Positions 27,519-35,211 of a stretch of DNA of 64,000 nt are shown here, piece by piece. Source of the DNA: an uncultured Acholeplasmatales bacterium (GTDB taxonomy: Bacteria > Bacillota_I > Bacilli_A > Acholeplasmatales > Anaeroplasmataceae); the NCBI GenBank assembly GCA_944324705.1, contig CALUXI010000008.1, positions 1 through 64,000 on the forward strand, read 5' to 3'. The notes below the pieces were generated by a model. It was not told where the DNA came from and did not search any database. It worked only from the letters and a program-made list of their open reading frames with translations. How positions within the stretch are numbered: position 1 is the first letter of the stretch; each line of letters begins with the position of its first letter. Both the position numbers and the translations under genes were made by a program.

Positions 27519-28569
27519 ACTCTTTTACTCCTAATAAACTTTGATAACCTAATTTAAAACTAAAATCACCAATTAAATCGATTATTAAAAAGCCACCAAT
27601 AAAGATTGTCTTACGTTTATTAACCTTTGTTTCTTCTTCCTTAAAATGATTATTTATTGTAGTAGGTAATAAAGTATCACCAACTTTAGTCAAAGTTTTA
27701 ATTATATTTTCTGTTTTAACTTTATTAACTTTTAATTTTTCAGCTTTATAAATAATTAAACTACCTTTAGTTATATCATTAAAGCTTAAATAAACTAAAC
27801 CACCTAAAAAATATGTATAACTGCCATAAAGCTGATAAGTAATCGGACTTATCTCTTTGCTAGGTAAAACTAAATTATAATATTCTGGTTTAACTTGACT
27901 TAAAATTGATTCTTCACTTATTAAACCCGGTGTATCAATAAATCCCCTATTATCTAGGAAAAACGGAATATTTATTTCTTCTAATGTAGTTCCCGGGATT
28001 TGTGATATAGCTATTGTATCTTCTTTAGCATCTGCAAACTGCTTTAATAAAGCATTTATAAAACTAGATTTGCCAACACTAGCTAAACCTAAAATGCAAA
28101 TATCTCTTTCTTTACGATATAATTCTAAATGCTTAAATAGTTCTGATAAATAATATCCTTTTTTAGCAGATATTAAAAAAATACCTATTACTTTAAAAAA
28201 GATTTTTTCACATTGTTTGCTGACAAAATTTAAGATATTATTCAAATTAAAAGATTTAGGTAATAAATCTATTTTATTTACTACTAATATGACATCTTTC
28301 CCTCTTAATTTATCAGTGATTTCTCTATTAAAAGAAATAGGAAATGAAAAAATATCAATTAAATAGACAAATAAATTTTTCTTTTTTAATTCATAATCTA
28401 TAACTTTAATAAAATCTTTATTAGTAGCAAAAACTTTAGGTATCTCATTATAATGCATCAATCTAAAGCATCTTTTACAATATGGTCTATTTATATCTGT
28501 CGTATAACCAGCTCTATTAGCATCTTCATTTTGAATAATTGTTCCACAACCTAAACATTTTCTAACCAT
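27499..28569 (-). CDS. yqeH: Ribosome biogenesis GTPase YqeH
   Basis: Circularly permuted GTPase needed for small-subunit assembly. The 356-residue protein has an N-terminal treble-clef zinc site (CLGCG near residue 5 and CKRCFRLMHY near residue 32). The G4 motif VVNKIDLLP precedes G1, ILGLASVGKSSFINALL near residue 158, then GTTLEEI (G2) and the G3 sequence DTPGL near residue 216. All motifs are intact. The gene ends in TGA. It overlaps yqeG by 8 bases and the yqeK-rsfS fusion by 20 bases. Confidence 0.94.
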   Translation of the reverse strand: MVRKCLGCGTIIQNEDANRAGYTTDINRPYCKRCFRLMHYNEIPKVFATNKDFIKVIDYELKKKNLFVYLIDIFSFPISFNREITDKLRGKDVILVVNKIDLLPKSFNLNNILNFVSKQCEKIFFKVIGIFLISAKKGYYLSELFKHLELYRKERDICILGLASVGKSSFINALLKQFADAKEDTIAISQIPGTTLEEINIPFFLDNRGFIDTPGLISEESILSQVKPEYYNLVLPSKEISPITYQLYGSYTYFLGGLVYLSFNDITKGSLIIYKAEKLKVNKVKTENIIKTLTKVGDTLLPTTINNHFKEEETKVNKRKTIFIGGFLIIDLIGDFSFKLGYQSLLGVKEYDNFLK

Positions 28570-29116
28570 TTGTTTTATCCTCGTAATTTTTAAATTTTAA
28601 TTTAGATTTTCTGTTAAAAAGAATAGTTAAATTTTTAAATATTGCCTCACCTATGCGATTTATTTTAGTAATTAAAGCTTCTGTATCTCTGTTTAATGGA
28701 TCAACTAATAAACTATTAAATCCCATTCTATTTGAACCAAAAATATCAGTTAATAATTGATCACCAATAAATAATATTTCCTCATTTTTTATATCATTAG
28801 GTAATAATTTTAAAGCTTCTTTAAAGCCTTTTTTAAATGGTTTTTTAGCAAACTTAATATATGGTATATCAAAAGCATTAGCAAAATTACTTACTCTTTC
28901 TTTTTTAGAATTTGAAACTAAAATAATTTTTAAATTTAATTTTAAAATTTCTTCTTTTAGTTCAAACAATTGCTTATTAGGTAATTTTTCATGATAAGGA
29001 ATCAAAGTATTATCTAAATCAAACATAATGACCTTAATTCCTAATTCCTTAAATTTCTTATAATCAATATCATATATTGATTTATAATGGTACGTAGGTA
29101 TAAATTTTTTAAACAT
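28562..29116 (-). CDS. yqeG: YqeG family HAD IIIA-type phosphatase
   Basis: A 184-residue HAD phosphatase with motif I FDLDNTLIPYHEK near residue 32, motif II LVSNSKKER, motif III Lys in FAKKPFKKGF and motif IV FIGDQLLTDIFGSN near residue 115. Substrate is unknown, although in plants and bacteria the family includes phosphatidylglycerophosphate phosphatase-like enzymes. I start at the ATG at 29116. It has no clear Shine-Dalgarno and lies only 10 bases after the greA terminator T-run. The three-gene order yqeG-yqeH-yqeK/rsfS matches Bacillus except for missing aroE, yhbY and nadD. Confidence 0.88.
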   Translation of the reverse strand: MFKKFIPTYHYKSIYDIDYKKFKELGIKVIMFDLDNTLIPYHEKLPNKQLFELKEEILKLNLKIILVSNSKKERVSNFANAFDIPYIKFAKKPFKKGFKEALKLLPNDIKNEEILFIGDQLLTDIFGSNRMGFNSLLVDPLNRDTEALITKINRIGEAIFKNLTILFNRKSKLKFKNYEDKTNG

Positions 29117-29126
29117 CTTAAAACAC

Positions 29127-29147
29127 AAAAAAACAGGAAAACCTGTT
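29127..29147 (-). terminator. Terminator between greA and yqeG
   Basis: AACAGG / CCTGTT stem with a TTTT loop and a seven-T tail on the minus strand. It sits directly after the greA stop and 10 bases before the yqeG start, so readthrough must feed yqeG or a promoter must lie inside greA. Confidence 0.8.
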
Positions 29148-29618
29148 CTATTTAATTGCTAAAATTTTAACTTCTTGTGTTTTACCACCTTCAGTAGTAA
29201 AAGAAATTACATCGCCTTTTTTATGACCTAATAATGCTTTACCAAGTGGAGATGAGTTAGAAATCTTACTGTTAAATGGATCAGCTTCAATAGTACCTAC
29301 CACTTCATAAGTAAATTCACGATTTAATTTAGTATAAATTAATTTTACAGTTTTACCAATAGATACAACATTATCTTTAGTTGCTTCAATAATTTTAACA
29401 TTCTTTAAAATTGCTTCAATTTCAGCAATACGTCCTTCTATTCTTCTTTGTTCTTCTCTAGCTGCATCATAATCGGCATTTTCAGATAAATCACCTTGAG
29501 CACGGGCTTCTTTTAAAGCTTCAATATTACGTGGACGTTCTACAGATTTTAAATTTTCTAATTCTTTTTCAAGTTCTTCTTTACCAGCTACGGTTAATTC
29601 ATAAACATTATTTTCCAT
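29148..29618 (-). CDS. greA: Transcription elongation factor GreA
   Basis: Rescues backtracked RNA polymerase by stimulating transcript cleavage. The 156-residue protein has an N-terminal coiled coil with the tip loop GDLSENADYDAAREEQ (about 45-60), holding the catalytic acidic pair, and a C-terminal FKBP-like domain with SPLGKALLGHKKGD near residue 128. I use the ATG at 29618, because the upstream TTG lies next to the GAGG ribosome binding site. It has a strong own promoter and a terminator and so can be a single-gene unit. Confidence 0.96.
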   Translation of the reverse strand: MENNVYELTVAGKEELEKELENLKSVERPRNIEALKEARAQGDLSENADYDAAREEQRRIEGRIAEIEAILKNVKIIEATKDNVVSIGKTVKLIYTKLNREFTYEVVGTIEADPFNSKISNSSPLGKALLGHKKGDVISFTTEGGKTQEVKILAIK

Positions 29619-29646
29619 ATTCAAACCTCTTTTTTCTATCTTTATT

Positions 29647-29674
29647 ATTATACACTTTTTAATTTATTTTGCAA
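29647..29674 (-). promoter_or_regulatory. Promoter of greA
   Basis: On the minus strand TTGCAA (29669-29674), 16 bases, TATAAT (29647-29652). The -35 touches the end of the upstream metallopeptidase gene. Confidence 0.75.
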
Positions 29675-29675
29675 T

Positions 29676-30383
29676 TTAAATATAATCTTTTATAATCTCA
29701 TGGTTTGCTATTTTAATTCTTTTTTTATATTCAGAATAATTAGGCACTAAACTATATAATAACTTCTTAAAATTAGGACCATGATCACTATAAAATAAAT
29801 GACAAAATTCATGACATATTACTTCATACATTATATCTTCATCATATTTAGCTAAGTAGCTAGATAATTCTATTTCTTTAGTTCTAAAATAACATCGCCC
29901 TAAAAAAGATTTATAATAATTAATACCTTTAAATTTATTTTCTATTTTGCGATTAAATCGTTCATTAAATAACTTTTCAACCTTTTGATAATATGGCAAG
30001 TATCTAGCCTTTAGTTCATTATTATACATTGTTTTTATTGCCTTTTTAATTTTTTCTTCACTACTAGCTCTAATTAAAATAATATTTTCTTTAATTTCTA
30101 CTTCAGTTTTCCTTATTTTATTATCAATAAAAGGATAAAAACAATACTTTTTACCCCATAAATGTAAGGTGTTAAAATCATAATTTTCTTCTTTTAAACA
30201 CACTTCTCTTATCTTTTTTTCATATTGTTGAATAAAAAATTCTATTTCATTTTTATCTAATTTTTTAAATGTAGTTATTTTAAGTAAATGTGGTTTCAAA
30301 TGCAAATACGTGCGCCTTTGATTTAATTTAACTTGAACTTCAACTTTTATGTTTAAAGGCTTATAAAAATATTCATATTTCAC
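29676..30383 (-). CDS. YgjP/DUF45-type zinc metallopeptidase-like protein
   Basis: A 235-residue cytoplasmic protein of the YgjP/SprT-like family. The zinc motif is VICHEFCHLFYSDHGPNF near residues 188-205, giving HExxH with a further His seven residues on. The usual preceding motif ELSSYLAKYDEDIMYE is present. Substrate is unknown; members are presumed proteases. It starts with GTG after TGAGGGCCTTATA and abuts trhP2, so the two are probably translated from the same message. greA follows with its own promoter. Confidence 0.8.
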   Translation of the reverse strand: MKYEYFYKPLNIKVEVQVKLNQRRTYLHLKPHLLKITTFKKLDKNEIEFFIQQYEKKIREVCLKEENYDFNTLHLWGKKYCFYPFIDNKIRKTEVEIKENIILIRASSEEKIKKAIKTMYNNELKARYLPYYQKVEKLFNERFNRKIENKFKGINYYKSFLGRCYFRTKEIELSSYLAKYDEDIMYEVICHEFCHLFYSDHGPNFKKLLYSLVPNYSEYKKRIKIANHEIIKDYI

Positions 30384-31564
30384 TATAAGGCCCTCAACAT
30401 ATCATAAGGTTCTAATTTATAATCCGTCTTAAAATATAATACTTGTCTAGGGTGACGAGCTACATCGACTAAATTACCATCTTCATCATATAATTGTCCT
30501 ACATTAATAATAAATGATGCCTTAGGTGTAAACACTTCAATATCTGAAAAAGATGTAAAATAATTTCTTTGTTCAATTTTACATATTCCATTATTACAAC
30601 TTAAAACTAAGCCAATAAAATTCTTAGTTGGCACTGATAAATTTAAGTCATATAATTGTTCATTAGTTGTGACTTCACCTTTATAAAAACCTGTACTTAA
30701 AAGCCTATTTTCTGCCTTTTTTATCAAATTATAATAAGGTGTAAAATCTTTTATTTCACCATTTTCATAATAATCATCAATTAAATGACGATAACTATTA
30801 GTTATAGTAGCTACATAGTGAATACTTTTCATTCTACCCTCAATTTTTAAGGAATCTATTCCATTATCAATTAACATCGGAATAAATTCTAAAGAACCTA
30901 AATCCTTAGCACTAAATGAAAAATAATCACCTTGAGGATTTATTTTATTTCCATTCTCATATAAATTGTAATTCCATCTACAACTATGAGCACAGCCTCC
31001 TCTATTTGCATCTCTTAAAGTCATATTATTAGATAGCATACATCTACCAGATAGGCTTGAACACATGCCACCATGAATAAAGGCTTCTATTTCAACTTTA
31101 CTTAAAGTTTTTATTTTGATGATTTCGGCCAAACTTAGTTCTCTACCTAATACTACTCTATCAGCACCTAAATTTGTCAATAAATTAACTGCTTCATGAT
31201 TTAAAGTACTTAATTGTGTTGACATATGTACATCTAAATTAGTATTCTCTTTAGCTAATTTAAGCATATAAATACTGCTTGTTATAATAGCATCTACACC
31301 TATTTCATCTAAATATTTTAAATATTCAAGTAAACCATCTAAATCAATATTATGCATAACAATATTACAAGTAACATGAATTTTTGCACCATATTTATGG
31401 GCAAAATTAACAGCTTCTTTTAAATCTTCTTTTGTAAAATTAGAAGCTCTACTTCTTAAAGAAAAATTTGTTCCACCAATAAAAACAGCATCTGCTCCAT
31501 ATAAGATAGCAATTTTTAATTTTTCTAAATCACCAGCCGGAGCCAATAATTCAATTTTTTTCAT
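30383..31564 (-). CDS. trhP2: U32 family tRNA hydroxylation protein TrhP2-like
   Basis: Peptidase-U32-like protein that takes part in forming 5-hydroxyuridine at tRNA wobble position 34. The 393-residue protein begins ELLAPAGDLEKLKIAILYGAD and holds the iron-sulfur-type Cys set in MCSSLSGRCMLSN and RGGCAHSCRWNY (about 168-200). The U32 signature EIEAFIHGG comes just before. Family knowledge comes from Bacillus YrrO. The start follows AAGGAGGAAATAATCA. It overlaps the Cys-less partner gene by 14 bases, the same pairing as trhP1-trhP2 upstream of greA in Bacillus. Confidence 0.88.
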   Translation of the reverse strand: MKKIELLAPAGDLEKLKIAILYGADAVFIGGTNFSLRSRASNFTKEDLKEAVNFAHKYGAKIHVTCNIVMHNIDLDGLLEYLKYLDEIGVDAIITSSIYMLKLAKENTNLDVHMSTQLSTLNHEAVNLLTNLGADRVVLGRELSLAEIIKIKTLSKVEIEAFIHGGMCSSLSGRCMLSNNMTLRDANRGGCAHSCRWNYNLYENGNKINPQGDYFSFSAKDLGSLEFIPMLIDNGIDSLKIEGRMKSIHYVATITNSYRHLIDDYYENGEIKDFTPYYNLIKKAENRLLSTGFYKGEVTTNEQLYDLNLSVPTKNFIGLVLSCNNGICKIEQRNYFTSFSDIEVFTPKASFIINVGQLYDEDGNLVDVARHPRQVLYFKTDYKLEPYDMLRAL

Positions 31565-32408
31565 TGATTATTTCCTCCTTTTGATAAATACTATCTTGAT
31601 AATTAAAACCTTCTGAAACATTCAAATTATTAGTAATTAAATAATTATTTAAAGTTTCCAAATAGTTATCATCTTTTAAATATAATTTAATTAATTCAAT
31701 TAATTTTAAATATGTTTTACTATCAATTGTCAAATGTTCAACATACAAATATTTAATATTTGAATTATTTTTAGCAAACTCTAAATTATTTAAATAATAA
31801 GAACGATAAATATAAGTCCCCATATCTTCAAAAATAGGGAAAGAATCAGTTCTCTTCTCCTCAATAATAGTTAAATTATCTAAAGAAAAAGATAAGTTTT
31901 TTTCTTCCTTATATAAAGATAATAAATTCCTTTTTGAGTTAAACATTAACCTTCTACCAAAACCTAAGTAAAATAAAGGAACATCTATTTTTAAGATATC
32001 CTTATATGGTATTTCTAAACTAGGGCTTATAGCATCTAACCCCAAATTATAATACGTCTTAGCATCTAAATAGTTACAAATCATAGTAAATGGATCGTAA
32101 ATCGTTTTATTTATTAAACCCTGTTTTTTCAATATATTTAAAATGCCTAAATCAGTTATATAATATAAAATATTTAAATCCTTGAGTTTAATAATTAGCT
32201 TTTCATAATCTTCTATTTCTTTTTCCCTAACTAAAACATCTAATCTTAAAATAATCAATTTATCTAAATCTAAAAGTTTAAGAAAGTCCTCATAAGAAAA
32301 AGGACTTAAAAAACTAGGTATATAATTAGCTAATCCTACTAAATAACCATCACAATAATCTTTTAATAGTTTAGCTTCTTTTAAATTCAAAGGACTAGTA
32401 ATAAACAT
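31551..32408 (-). CDS. U32-like partner protein, TrhP1-like
   Basis: A 285-residue protein resembling the shorter U32 homologue (YrrN/TrhP1) that pairs with TrhP2. A TIM-barrel-like stretch and the region DAISPSLEIPYKDILKIDVP (about 125-144) are visible, followed by LFYLGFGRRLMFNSKR. It lacks the cysteine cluster of the catalytic partner, so it is probably a structural or binding subunit. Its ATG overlaps the ffh stop and it overlaps trhP2 by 14 bases. Sequence divergence makes the exact orthology less certain than the position. Confidence 0.7.
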   Translation of the reverse strand: MFITSPLNLKEAKLLKDYCDGYLVGLANYIPSFLSPFSYEDFLKLLDLDKLIILRLDVLVREKEIEDYEKLIIKLKDLNILYYITDLGILNILKKQGLINKTIYDPFTMICNYLDAKTYYNLGLDAISPSLEIPYKDILKIDVPLFYLGFGRRLMFNSKRNLLSLYKEEKNLSFSLDNLTIIEEKRTDSFPIFEDMGTYIYRSYYLNNLEFAKNNSNIKYLYVEHLTIDSKTYLKLIELIKLYLKDDNYLETLNNYLITNNLNVSEGFNYQDSIYQKEEIINEKN

Positions 32409-33829
32409 TAAAATCTAAATGCTCCTTTACCTTTTCCTTTACCTTTTTTAACTTTCTTTTGATTAGCTAAGGAACTATAATTGCCACTTGCTACTTGACT
32501 AGACATTCTTTTCTTTTCATCATCTGACATACTACCAAACTTTTTCATAGCTTGACGCATTGAATTTAGAGAGTTACGTAAATTATTAACTTCCGTTATA
32601 CTTCTACCACTACCTTTAGCAATTCTTTCTCTGCGTTTAGCACTTTCTTCAATTAAACGTGGATTTCTTCTTTCTTTTTCTGTCATTGAACTGATAATAG
32701 CTTCCATATAGACAAAAGCTTTGTCATCAACTTGATTCATGGCTTGTTTAATTTTTCCAAGACCCGGTAAAAAGCCTAAAATTTTTGATAAAGAACCCAT
32801 TCTTTTAATCATTTTAAATTGTTTTAATAGGTCATTATAGTTATAGCTGCCTTGTAACATTTTTTCAGCCATATCTTCCATTTCTTGTTCGTCAATGTTT
32901 TCTTTGACACTATCAATTAAAGATAAGACATCACCCATACCTAAAATACGTTCAGCTAAACGATCTGGGTAAAATGCTTCTAACTCATCTAACTTCTCCC
33001 CTGTTGACATAAGTTTAATAGGGAGTCCTGTTATTTCTCTAATTGAAAGGGCAGCACCACCACGAGCATCACCATCAAGTTTTGTTAAAATAACCCCAGT
33101 TAACGCGATTTTTTCGTTAAATGCTGTAGCTACATTACATGCATCTTGACCACTCATAGCATCAACTGTTAGAAGTATTTCATGAGGACGAGCAATCTCC
33201 TTAATATCTTTTAATTCATCCATCAACTCCTCATTAACTTGTAGACGACCAGCTGTATCGATAATTACTAAGTCACATGATTCTTTAATAGCTCTATTAA
33301 TTCCTTCTTTAACTATTTTACGCGGATTAGTCTTTACACCATCTTCATAAACCGGAACCCCAATTTGTTTACCCAAAGTAACTAATTGATCAACGGCAGC
33401 CGGTCTATAAATATCGGCAGCTATTAACATTGGAGTTTTCTTCATTTTCTTTCTTAGATAAAGAGCAATTTTACCACAAGCTGTAGTTTTTCCGGCACCT
33501 TGAAGACCAACAAGCATTAAGACAGTTAAACCATTTTTATTTAAATTAAGTTCAACTTGTTCATTTCCTAATACATTTTTTAATTCTTCCCGAACTATAT
33601 CAACTACTTGTTGACCAGGATTTAATCCATCTAATATTTTAGCTCCTAATGCTTTTTCTTTAACATTAGCTAAAAATTTTCTTACTACTTTAAAGTTAAC
33701 ATCGGCCTCAAGTAAACTTAAACGCACTTCTCTTAACATTTCATCGATATCAGATTCATGTAATTTACCGCGACCAGTTATTTTTTTCATAGCTTTTTGT
33801 AATCTTTCACTTAATGAATCAAAAGCCAT
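32408..33829 (-). CDS. ffh: Signal recognition particle protein Ffh
   Basis: GTPase that binds signal peptides and SRP RNA. The 473-residue protein has the N-domain four-helix bundle, then the GTPase G1 LVGLQGAGKTTACGKIA near residue 105, DTAGRLQVNEEL (G3), LTKLDGDARGGAALS (G4), and the Met-rich M domain. RNA-binding residues lie in the segment from RMGSLSKIL to SGRSITEVNNL (about 345-420). The basic C-terminal tail (KKGKGKGKGAFRF) is slightly longer than usual. Strong AAAGGAGGGATAAA precedes the ATG. It lies in the ftsY-ylxM-ffh operon, the usual SRP cluster. Confidence 0.97.
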   Translation of the reverse strand: MAFDSLSERLQKAMKKITGRGKLHESDIDEMLREVRLSLLEADVNFKVVRKFLANVKEKALGAKILDGLNPGQQVVDIVREELKNVLGNEQVELNLNKNGLTVLMLVGLQGAGKTTACGKIALYLRKKMKKTPMLIAADIYRPAAVDQLVTLGKQIGVPVYEDGVKTNPRKIVKEGINRAIKESCDLVIIDTAGRLQVNEELMDELKDIKEIARPHEILLTVDAMSGQDACNVATAFNEKIALTGVILTKLDGDARGGAALSIREITGLPIKLMSTGEKLDELEAFYPDRLAERILGMGDVLSLIDSVKENIDEQEMEDMAEKMLQGSYNYNDLLKQFKMIKRMGSLSKILGFLPGLGKIKQAMNQVDDKAFVYMEAIISSMTEKERRNPRLIEESAKRRERIAKGSGRSITEVNNLRNSLNSMRQAMKKFGSMSDDEKKRMSSQVASGNYSSLANQKKVKKGKGKGKGAFRF

Positions 33830-33830
33830 T

Positions 33831-34130
33831 TTATCCCTCCTTTAAGATGTCCCTAATTATATTTAGGTCTTCTTCTTTTAAACTTAATTCCATAATTTTA
33901 TTTATTTTTTTATATAATCCTAATTTTTCTTCAAATTCTAATAATTTATTTTCTGCATGCTTAATCTGATCAAAAATAGCATTACGACTTAAATTATAAT
34001 TTGAAGCAATCTCTGCTAAACTTAAATCTCCTAAATAATAATCAGCAAAATAATTAGCTTGTTTGGGAGTTAAAAGTTTATAATATAAATCATATAAATC
34101 AGCTAAATAAACATTTTTGTCTAAATTCAT
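33831..34130 (-). CDS. ylxM: YlxM/p13-like SRP-associated helix-turn-helix protein
   Basis: A 99-residue protein with a sigma-like helix-turn-helix (LSLAEIASNYNLSRNAIFDQI, about 36-56), preceded by LTPKQANYFADYYL and followed by KHAENKLLEFEEKL. YlxM is always near ffh/ftsY in Bacillota and is proposed to modulate SRP GTPase activity rather than DNA binding. I start at the ATG at 34130. The stop codon of ftsY lies within the ribosome binding site-start cassette GAGGAATAAAATG, so translation is coupled. ffh follows after 1 base. Confidence 0.9.
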   Translation of the reverse strand: MNLDKNVYLADLYDLYYKLLTPKQANYFADYYLGDLSLAEIASNYNLSRNAIFDQIKHAENKLLEFEEKLGLYKKINKIMELSLKEEDLNIIRDILKEG

Positions 34131-34131
34131 T

Positions 34132-35097
34132 TTATTCCTCAAAGAAATCAGCAAATAAACCGTAGAGATAATCTTCAATATCAAAGACCATTAAATCTTC
34201 TAGTCCTTCACCAAGACCTACAAATTTAATTGGTATGCCTAGTTCATGACGAATAGCAAGAACAATACCACCTTTACTTGTACCATCAAGCTTTGTTAAA
34301 ATAATGCCTGTTACATCTGTTACCTCCTTAAAGGCTTTAGCTTGTAACATACCATTTTGACCTGTAGTAGCATCTATTACTAGTAAAGTCTCACATAATG
34401 AATTAGGAGCTTTATTATCAATTACTCTTTTCATTTTCGCTAATTCTTGCATTAGATTTACTTTATTTTGTAGTCTTCCGGCTGTATCGCATAATAAAAT
34501 ATCATAGTTTTCTTTTAAAGCCTTCTCGCAAGCCTCATACATTACGGCTGAAGGGTCACTTCCATTATCCTTAGTGACTATTTCTATTCCTACCCGTTTA
34601 GCCCAAACTTTAAGTTGTTCAACAGCTCCAGCTCTAAAAGTATCACCGGCAGCAAGTAAAACTTTTTTACCCTCTGCTTTATATTTATGAGCTATTTTAG
34701 CAATTGATGTAGTTTTACCAACTCCATTTACCCCGACAAATAGGATAACAGATAAACCTTCTTTATTTAAATTTAAGTTAGCATTAACTATTTCATTATT
34801 AGTGTATAATTCAAACATTTTGTCAATTATTAGCTCTTCTAAAACTTTAGCATCGCTAATTTTTTTATGATTAACTTCTTCACGTAAAGAAGATACAAAA
34901 TCTAAAACTGTATCTACACCTATGTCCGCACCTATAAACACTTCTTCTAAAGCATCAAATAAGTTATCATCAATTTTGCTTGATTTTTCAACAATTTGTT
35001 TTATATTTTTTAATGCGCCTTCTCTAGTTTTATGAAGACCCATTTTATATTTTTTTGATTTTTCCTTATCTTTTTTAAAAAAACTAAAAAATCCCAT
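34132..35097 (-). CDS. ftsY: Signal recognition particle receptor FtsY
   Basis: SRP receptor GTPase at the membrane. The 321-residue protein has a short basic N-terminus (FFSFFKKDKEKSKKYKMG) for membrane contact and lacks the long acidic A domain of Escherichia coli. The NG core shows G1 FVGVNGVGKTTSIAKIA near residue 118, DTFRAGAVEQLKVW, DTAGRLQNKVNLM and the G4 LTKLDGTSKGG. It follows GGAGTGATTAA. Downstream, ylxM and ffh complete the operon. A strong terminator for the separate topA transcript lies just downstream of topA (35173-35202), upstream of this gene's promoter. Confidence 0.97.
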   Translation of the reverse strand: MGFFSFFKKDKEKSKKYKMGLHKTREGALKNIKQIVEKSSKIDDNLFDALEEVFIGADIGVDTVLDFVSSLREEVNHKKISDAKVLEELIIDKMFELYTNNEIVNANLNLNKEGLSVILFVGVNGVGKTTSIAKIAHKYKAEGKKVLLAAGDTFRAGAVEQLKVWAKRVGIEIVTKDNGSDPSAVMYEACEKALKENYDILLCDTAGRLQNKVNLMQELAKMKRVIDNKAPNSLCETLLVIDATTGQNGMLQAKAFKEVTDVTGIILTKLDGTSKGGIVLAIRHELGIPIKFVGLGEGLEDLMVFDIEDYLYGLFADFFEE

Positions 35098-35172
35098 TTA
35101 ATCACTCCGTTCAATGATTAATTATAACAAAATTATAGCTTATAAACAACTAAAAAGGCATAAATGGTATAG

Positions 35173-35202
35173 AAAAAACCATAAGTTAATTCTAACTTAT
35201 GG
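35173..35202 (-). terminator. Terminator of topA
   Basis: A perfect 10-base stem CCATAAGTTA / TAACTTATGG with a 4-base loop, then a T-run on the minus strand, 9 bases after the topA stop. Confidence 0.93.
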
Positions 35203-35211
35203 CCATTATTT

